Positions 33,201 to 37,503 of a stretch of 37,503 bases of DNA are shown piece after piece. The notes under the pieces are model-generated. The model did no database searches. It saw nothing but the letters and a program-made list of their open reading frames with translations, and was not told where the DNA came from. Location of the stretch: contig JAIFKS010000114.1 of NCBI GenBank assembly GCA_020049465.1, positions 1-37,503 of the forward strand, in the 5' to 3' direction. The stretch is from a bacterium. GTDB taxonomy: Bacteria; Krumholzibacteriota; Krumholzibacteriia; LZORAL124-64-63. How positions within the stretch are numbered: position 1 is the stretch's first letter; every line of letters starts with the position of its first letter. A program made the position numbers and the translations under genes.

Positions 33201-34244
33201 CTAGGCGTCCAGACGCCGCCGGACTTCGGCCAGGGCCTGGTCCGCGTCGAAGACGACCTCCTCCAGGATCTCGCGCAGGGGCTGCACGCGGTTCACCAGA
33301 CCGACGGACTGGCCGGCCATCAGCGAACCTTCCTCGACATCGCCATCGACGGCCGCGCGGCGCAGCGAACCGACCCAGTATTCCTCGACCTTGAACTGCG
33401 CGTCCTGTCGGTTGACCTCGCCCAGACGCAACTTCTCCAGCAACTGGAGCTGCAACTCGCCGAAGTGCTCCATGGCGTGGTTGTTCAGCGCGCGCACCGA
33501 GACGACCGGCAGCTTCGCGCTGTACTGGGGCGTGGAGATGGCTTCGCGCGCCCGGGCGCGGATGAAGACGTCCTTGAAGCGGGGGTGCGCCGCGCATTCC
33601 TCGGCCATCACGAAGCGCGTGCCCATCTGCGCACCGGCGGCGCCCATCAGGACCAGATGGGCGATCAGCTTGCCGGTGGCGATGCCGCCGGCGACGAAGA
33701 TCGGCACCGACGGGAAGTTGAACAGGATCTCCTGCAACAGGACCACAGTCGAAACGTGACCAATGTGTCCCCCCGCCTCGCTGCCCTCAAGGATCAGCGC
33801 ATCGGCGCCGTAATCGATCATGCGCGCGGCGATGCTGCCCGTCGAAGCGAAGCACAGCACCTTGGCGCCGCTGTCCTTGGCCTTCTGAACCTCGGAGGCG
33901 CGCGGGATCGAGCCGGCGAACACGATGTGGCCGACGCGGCGTTCGCACAGGATGTCCAGGTGCGCCAGATAGTTCGGCGCGATCGTGATCACGTTGCCCG
34001 CGAACGGGCGCGATGTGCGCGCACGCGTGTCGTCGACGTACTGCGCAAACAGCTCGGGCGGCATGTTGCCGGCGGCCAGCACGCCGAAAGCGCCGAGATT
34101 GCTCATCAGCGAAACCAGCTGCGGATCCGAGATCCAGGTCATAGCCCCGCACATGACGGGCAACTCGCTGCCGAGGAATTCCTTGCCTCGGCGCCAGATC
34201 CTGTCGAGCGCGGGCGTGGACGAAACGGGGCTGGGCGTGGTCAT
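33201..34244 (-). CDS. Nitronate monooxygenase / FabK-like FMN enzyme
   Basis: A 347-aa FMN TIM-barrel protein: CGAMTWISDPQLVSLMSNLGAFGVL at the N-terminus, then DALILEGSEAGGHIG (histidine of the NMO/FabK active site), FVAGGIATGK and MGAAGAQMGTRFV. Family members are nitronate monooxygenases or the enoyl-ACP reductase FabK; they cannot be separated by eye. The long N-terminus ahead of the barrel (DRIWRRGKEFLG) and monocistronic setting do not decide it. Confidence 0.85.
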   Translation of the reverse strand: MTTPSPVSSTPALDRIWRRGKEFLGSELPVMCGAMTWISDPQLVSLMSNLGAFGVLAAGNMPPELFAQYVDDTRARTSRPFAGNVITIAPNYLAHLDILCERRVGHIVFAGSIPRASEVQKAKDSGAKVLCFASTGSIAARMIDYGADALILEGSEAGGHIGHVSTVVLLQEILFNFPSVPIFVAGGIATGKLIAHLVLMGAAGAQMGTRFVMAEECAAHPRFKDVFIRARAREAISTPQYSAKLPVVSVRALNNHAMEHFGELQLQLLEKLRLGEVNRQDAQFKVEEYWVGSLRRAAVDGDVEEGSLMAGQSVGLVNRVQPLREILEEVVFDADQALAEVRRRLDA

Positions 34245-34353
34245 GGGAGTCCTTTCGGGGCATTGGCCGGTGGCCCACGATCATGGTCCGGTATAACAGA
34301 TCGGGCGCGGACGCGCAACGCCGGGCGCTACGCGTCCCGGGCCCGGCTGCCGG

Positions 34354-36363
34354 TCAGGCCAGATTCTCCAGAAGCACTTCGGCGATGTCGCGGGCCCGCA
34401 TCACGTCCGAGCGGTCGGTTTCCTTGATCGCGTCGCCCAGCATCGTCAGGCAGAACGGGCAGGCCGTGCACACTTCGACGGCGCCGGTGGCGGCCGCCTC
34501 GGCGATGCGGTTGTGGTTGATGCGCGTTCCGAGGTGCTCTTCCATGAACATGCGTCCACCGCCGGCGCCACAGCAGAAGCCCTCGCGGCGGCTGCGGGGC
34601 ATTTCGGTGATGGTCACCCCGGGCACGGCCGTCAGCACGTCGCGCGGCGCGTCATAGACTTCGTTGTGGCGGCCGAGATAGCACGAGTCGTGGTAAGTCA
34701 CGTTCAGGTCGGCGCCGGGCTTGAGCGTCAGCCGGCCTTCCCGGACCAGGTCGGACAGGAGTTCGCTGTGGTGGATGACCTCGACGTCTTCGAGTCCGAA
34801 GTCGGGGTATTCGTTGGCGATGGAATTGAAACAGTGCGGGCAGGCCGTCAGAACCTTCCGCACGCCGTAGCGCTTGAACGTCTCTATGTTCAACGGCGCC
34901 TGCATCTGGAACAGGTATTCGTGACCGACGCGGCGGGCGGGGTCGCCGCAGCAGCCCTCCTCCTTGCCGAGGACGGCGTAGTCGACGCCGGCGCGGTCCA
35001 GCAGCTGCACCAGCGCGCGCATGACGTCCATGTTGCGGCTGTCGAAGCTGCCGGCGCAGCCGACGAAAAGCAGGTACGCAGCGGAACCCTTGTCACGCAT
35101 CCGCGGCACCGGCAGGTCGCCGATCCAGTCCTCGCGCGCGGCGCTGCTGACGTTCCAGGGATTGCTGTTGTTCTCCAGGCCGCGCAGTGCGTTCTGCAGG
35201 GCGGCCGGGACCTTCGCTTCCATCATCACCAGATGGCGGCGCTGATCGATGATGTTGGGGATGTGGTCGATCATCACCGGGCAACTGCTGACACACCAGC
35301 CGCAGGTCGTGCAGGCCCAGATCGCCTCTTCGTCGTTGACCGCGCCGATCAGAGCCGGCCGCTCCTGCGCGGCGATGGCGGCGGCGGCTTCCTCGTGGCG
35401 TCCCTGCGCCTTGAGCTTGCCCACCTTCACCAGATGGTCGGCCAGATCCCAGGCCTGGTCGCGCTCGTTCACGATGATCTCGCGCGGATGCAGCGGCTTT
35501 CCGGTCAGGTCGGCCGGACACATGTCGTTGCAGCGGCCGCATTCGGTGCAGGTGTACATGTCCAGGATGCGCCGCCAGGAGAAGTCCTCGATCCGGCCCA
35601 CCCCGAACGATTCGCGACCTTCGAATTCCATCTTCTCGAGCGCGCCCGACGGCGTCAGCCGCCGCAGATAGACCGCCGGCAGCGCCGTCAGGACGTGGAA
35701 ATGCTTGCCGAACGGCAGGTAGTTCAGGAAGGCCAGCAGCAGGATGACGTGCGACCAGTAGTTCACGTGCAGCCAGACGGAGGTCGCCACCGGCCGGCCC
35801 GCGTCGAAGAAGCCGGCGCTGGCTGTCGACAGCCAGGCCCAGCCCCGCTCCGGATGCCCGGGTTCCAGCGTGAACAGGGCGGCATCGGCCAGGATGTCCG
35901 TGATCATCAGCGAGGCGATCCAGACCAGGATCAGCACACCCTCGAAATTCAGATGCAACCGGCTCGGCCTGGTCACCAACCGGCGCCAGATGCCCCAGAC
36001 GATGGCCAGCACGACCACGGCCGCGAACGTGTCCTTGAACGCCGCGTAGACCAGCCCGAGCCCGCCGCCGAGCAGCGGCAGGTGGAAGTCGGCGTCGAAT
36101 CCGCGGCCGATCAGCGTGACGGTGCGGGTGAACACGACGATGAAGCCGGCGAAGATCGCCACGTGCATCCAGCCGGCGCCTTTTTCCAGGAGCAGGCGTT
36201 TCTGACCGAAGCCGAGGACCAGCAGGGAACGGAACCGCTCCCGGAACTGTCCGCTGCGGTCGTCCGGCGCACCGGCGCGCATCAGCCACCAGCGGTCGGC
36301 CATCGTGCCGGCGAACATGGCCAGCGCGCAGGCCAGCAGGATGGACATGGCGATGGCGTTCAC
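34354..36363 (-). CDS. Membrane ETF-linked Fe-S oxidoreductase (FadF/HdrD-like)
   Basis: The 669-aa protein has a membrane domain of about six helices (residues 1-235) resembling NarI-type quinone-reacting domains, two 4Fe-4S motifs (CTECGRCNDMCPADL and CTTCGWCVSSCP, about 272-360) and two CCG domains (GCCGDPARR and FCCGAGGG, with HDSCYLGR). Such proteins take electrons from ETF and reduce menaquinone, as FadF does in Bacillus. The first ATG is at 36381, but GGGGGG lies 7 bases before the in-frame GTG at 36363, which I prefer. EtfBA encoded 4.5 kb away are natural partners (inference). Confidence 0.85.
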   Translation of the reverse strand: MNAIAMSILLACALAMFAGTMADRWWLMRAGAPDDRSGQFRERFRSLLVLGFGQKRLLLEKGAGWMHVAIFAGFIVVFTRTVTLIGRGFDADFHLPLLGGGLGLVYAAFKDTFAAVVVLAIVWGIWRRLVTRPSRLHLNFEGVLILVWIASLMITDILADAALFTLEPGHPERGWAWLSTASAGFFDAGRPVATSVWLHVNYWSHVILLLAFLNYLPFGKHFHVLTALPAVYLRRLTPSGALEKMEFEGRESFGVGRIEDFSWRRILDMYTCTECGRCNDMCPADLTGKPLHPREIIVNERDQAWDLADHLVKVGKLKAQGRHEEAAAAIAAQERPALIGAVNDEEAIWACTTCGWCVSSCPVMIDHIPNIIDQRRHLVMMEAKVPAALQNALRGLENNSNPWNVSSAAREDWIGDLPVPRMRDKGSAAYLLFVGCAGSFDSRNMDVMRALVQLLDRAGVDYAVLGKEEGCCGDPARRVGHEYLFQMQAPLNIETFKRYGVRKVLTACPHCFNSIANEYPDFGLEDVEVIHHSELLSDLVREGRLTLKPGADLNVTYHDSCYLGRHNEVYDAPRDVLTAVPGVTITEMPRSRREGFCCGAGGGRMFMEEHLGTRINHNRIAEAAATGAVEVCTACPFCLTMLGDAIKETDRSDVMRARDIAEVLLENLA

Positions 36364-36422
36364 GGCATACCCCCCGGGCATCGCCGCGCCGACCCGGCGG
36401 CGCGACGGAAAAATCGGCGATC

Positions 36423-36437
36423 CTTCGCGTCGCGAAG
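36423..36437. promoter_or_regulatory. Palindrome near the FadF-like start
   Basis: CTTCGCG-T-CGCGAAG, 7-bp arms around one base, lies 60 bases upstream of the FadF-like start, in its leader. It could be an operator or a hairpin. Confidence 0.4.
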
Positions 36438-36476
36438 ATAACCGCCCGGCGCGCCTGACAAAAGAGCCGATTGTCC

Positions 36477-36492
36477 CCCGCGACGTCGCGGG
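36477..36492. promoter_or_regulatory. Perfect 16-bp palindrome between divergent genes
   Basis: CCCGCGACGTCGCGGG lies between the FadF-like gene and the CoA-binding gene, close to weak promoter-like sites on both strands. It could be an operator. Confidence 0.4.
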
Positions 36493-36581
36493 TTTACACG
36501 GACGGGCGCCGGGGTTAACCTGCCGGGACTGGAAGCCAACGCCGGGTGCGCCCCGGTTTCCCCCTCCCCAAGGTGTCGGCC

Positions 36582-37016
36582 GTGGAACAGCATCAGGAAC
36601 CCACCAACCCCGGCGACGACGAGGTCACCCGGGTCCTGGCCGGAATGCGCCGCGTGGCGGTGGTCGGCCTCTCGGCCCGACCGGACCGCGCCAGCTACGG
36701 TATTACGCGATTTCTCGTCGGGCGCGGGATCGAGGTCGTCGGCGTCAATCCGGCGCTGAACGAGGACGTGCTGGGGCTGAAGATCTACGCCGAACTGTCC
36801 GACGTTCCCGGCCCGGTCGACGTGGTCGACGTCTTCCGGCGCAGCGACGCCGTGCCCGGAATCGTCGACCAGGCGATCGCGGCCGGCGCGTCCACGATCT
36901 GGCTTCAGGAAGGCGTCGTGCACGAGGAAGCGGCCGCGCGGGCGCGCAAGGCCGGGTTGACCGTCATCCAGGACCGCTGCCTCTACAAAGAGTGGCTGCG
37001 GCTGCACAACGGATAG
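36582..37016 (+). CDS. CoA-binding domain protein
   Basis: The 144-aa protein matches the small CoA-binding (succinyl-CoA synthetase alpha N-terminal-like) family: VAVVGLSARPDRASYGITRFL, VVGVNPAL, and VDVVDVFRRSDAVPGIVDQAI, then IWLQEGVVHEEAAARARKAGLTVI and CLYKEWLRL. Function in the cell is not known. The start is uncertain: GTG 36582 has AAGG 8 bases upstream; the frame is open to 36546. Confidence 0.85.
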   Translation: MEQHQEPTNPGDDEVTRVLAGMRRVAVVGLSARPDRASYGITRFLVGRGIEVVGVNPALNEDVLGLKIYAELSDVPGPVDVVDVFRRSDAVPGIVDQAIAAGASTIWLQEGVVHEEAAARARKAGLTVIQDRCLYKEWLRLHNG

Positions 37017-37020
37017 GCCG

Positions 37021-37503
37021 GTGGACAAGAACACCGACAGCGGAGGTGGCCTGGGCACCGGAGCGCCTGTCACCGGCGCCCTTGTCACCGGCGCCCTTGG
37101 CTTCGCCGGTCTGCACCTCGTGCGCGAGCTCCTGGCCGCGGGCTGCCGCGTGACCGGCCTGGGCCGACAGTTCGACGGTTCGGCCCCGCCCCCGCGGGCC
37201 GGAGGGTTCGTCCGCGCTGAAAGCCCGGGCGAGACCCCCGGCTTCCGCTACGAAGGGCCTGCCGGCGCTTTCCTGTACCTGGAGGGCCGGATCGAGGACC
37301 CCGCCACCGTGACCGCCGCCCTGGACGCCGCGCGCCCCGCGACCGTCTACCACCTGGCCGCCCAAAGTTCCGCCGCCGCCTCGTTCGGGGCGCCTCGCGA
37401 AACCATCGTCGCGAACCTGCTGGGCACCCTGAATCTCCTGGAAGCCGTCCGCGCGCTGCCGCCGGCAGTGCGGCCGCGCGTCGTGGCCGTGGGCTCGGCC
37501 GAG
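37021..37503 (+). CDS. NAD-dependent epimerase/dehydratase, N-terminal part
   Basis: The first 161 codons of a short-chain epimerase/dehydratase (GDP-mannose 4,6-dehydratase-like), cut by the window end. It has the Rossmann motif TGALGFAGLHLVREL, a later strand VYHLAAQSSAAASF and ANLLGTLNLLEAVR. It would act on a nucleotide-sugar. It begins with a GTG 4 bases after the CoA-binding stop; a 15-bp tandem repeat doubles VTGAL at the start of the Rossmann fold, so the true N-terminus is uncertain. Confidence 0.82.
   Translation, partial: MDKNTDSGGGLGTGAPVTGALVTGALGFAGLHLVRELLAAGCRVTGLGRQFDGSAPPPRAGGFVRAESPGETPGFRYEGPAGAFLYLEGRIEDPATVTAALDAARPATVYHLAAQSSAAASFGAPRETIVANLLGTLNLLEAVRALPPAVRPRVVAVGSAE
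37069..37098. repeat. Tandem 15-bp repeat inside the epimerase gene
   Basis: GTCACCGGCGCCCTT occurs twice head to tail, in frame, encoding VTGAL-VTGAL at the start of the nucleotide-binding fold. Confidence 0.85.

Noticed and set aside
34513..36441. A 642-codon plus-strand frame opposite the FadF-like gene
   Set aside because: Shadow of a gene with four clear cofactor motifs.

Overview
This window is GC-rich, densely coded bacterial chromosome. All genes look like core or metabolic genes. I see no insertion sequence, phage gene, CRISPR array or rRNA. The cell is probably Gram-negative: there is a signal-peptide protein predicted to be an outer-membrane beta-barrel and a periplasmic-type chalcone-isomerase-like protein. 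TPR proteins, a type II (archaeal-like) GAPDH relative, a DUF116 protein and an ETF-linked Fe-S oxidoreductase suggest an uncultivated FCB-related or neighbouring phylum (Krumholzibacteriota, Eiseniibacteriota or Latescibacterota are my guesses). That placement is inference.

Layout. (1) 1-1300: the end of adk on +, a bidirectional terminator, ssb on -, and a minus-strand tRNA cluster (Pro, Arg, His) with two good sigma70-like promoters. (2) 1463-6990: a six-gene minus-strand operon smpB - amidase - GerMN - murI - rph - rdgB, coupling trans-translation tag binding, wall turnover, D-Glu supply, RNA trimming and nucleotide-pool cleaning. The rdgB product carries a large insertion. (3) 7048-7338: tRNA-Leu(CAG) with its own promoter and terminator. 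(4) 7527-9271: a standalone CHAT-like protein converging on and overlapping a small LpdD-like protein. (5) 9393-13715: a PDZ / multi-TM / GAF / SpoIIE phosphatase followed by a membrane-anchored TPR protein. (6) 13746-17741 on -: GT2-TPR glycosyltransferase, HAD 5'-nucleotidase, type II GAPDH-like enzyme. (7) 17887-19966 on +: TrmH-like methyltransferase, DUF116 and UbiA prenyltransferase, with overlapping stops and starts. (8) 20007-22787: adenosine deaminase on - and an outer-membrane-like protein on +, divergent.

(9) 22852-29922 is the most distinctive region. A minus operon encodes a dihydrolipoamide-dehydrogenase-like flavoprotein without the redox CxxxxC, a GlcD-GlcE fusion and GlcF. 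It is divergent from etfB-etfA. About 4.5 kb further on (34354-36363) lies a membrane FadF/HdrD-like Fe-S oxidoreductase of the type that passes ETF electrons to quinone. Together they suggest 2-hydroxyacid (glycolate or lactate) or acyl-CoA oxidation feeding ETF and then the quinone pool. (10) 29949-34244: chalcone-isomerase-like protein, second GT2-TPR protein, exported TPR protein and a nitronate monooxygenase/FabK-like flavoprotein. (11) 36582-37503: a CoA-binding protein and the start of an NAD-dependent epimerase/dehydratase cut by the window end.

Nothing here is proven to be a new system. The best candidates for a second look are the glc-like operon with its unusual flavoprotein and fusion, the inserted RdgB, the lone CHAT protein and the DUF116-UbiA pair.
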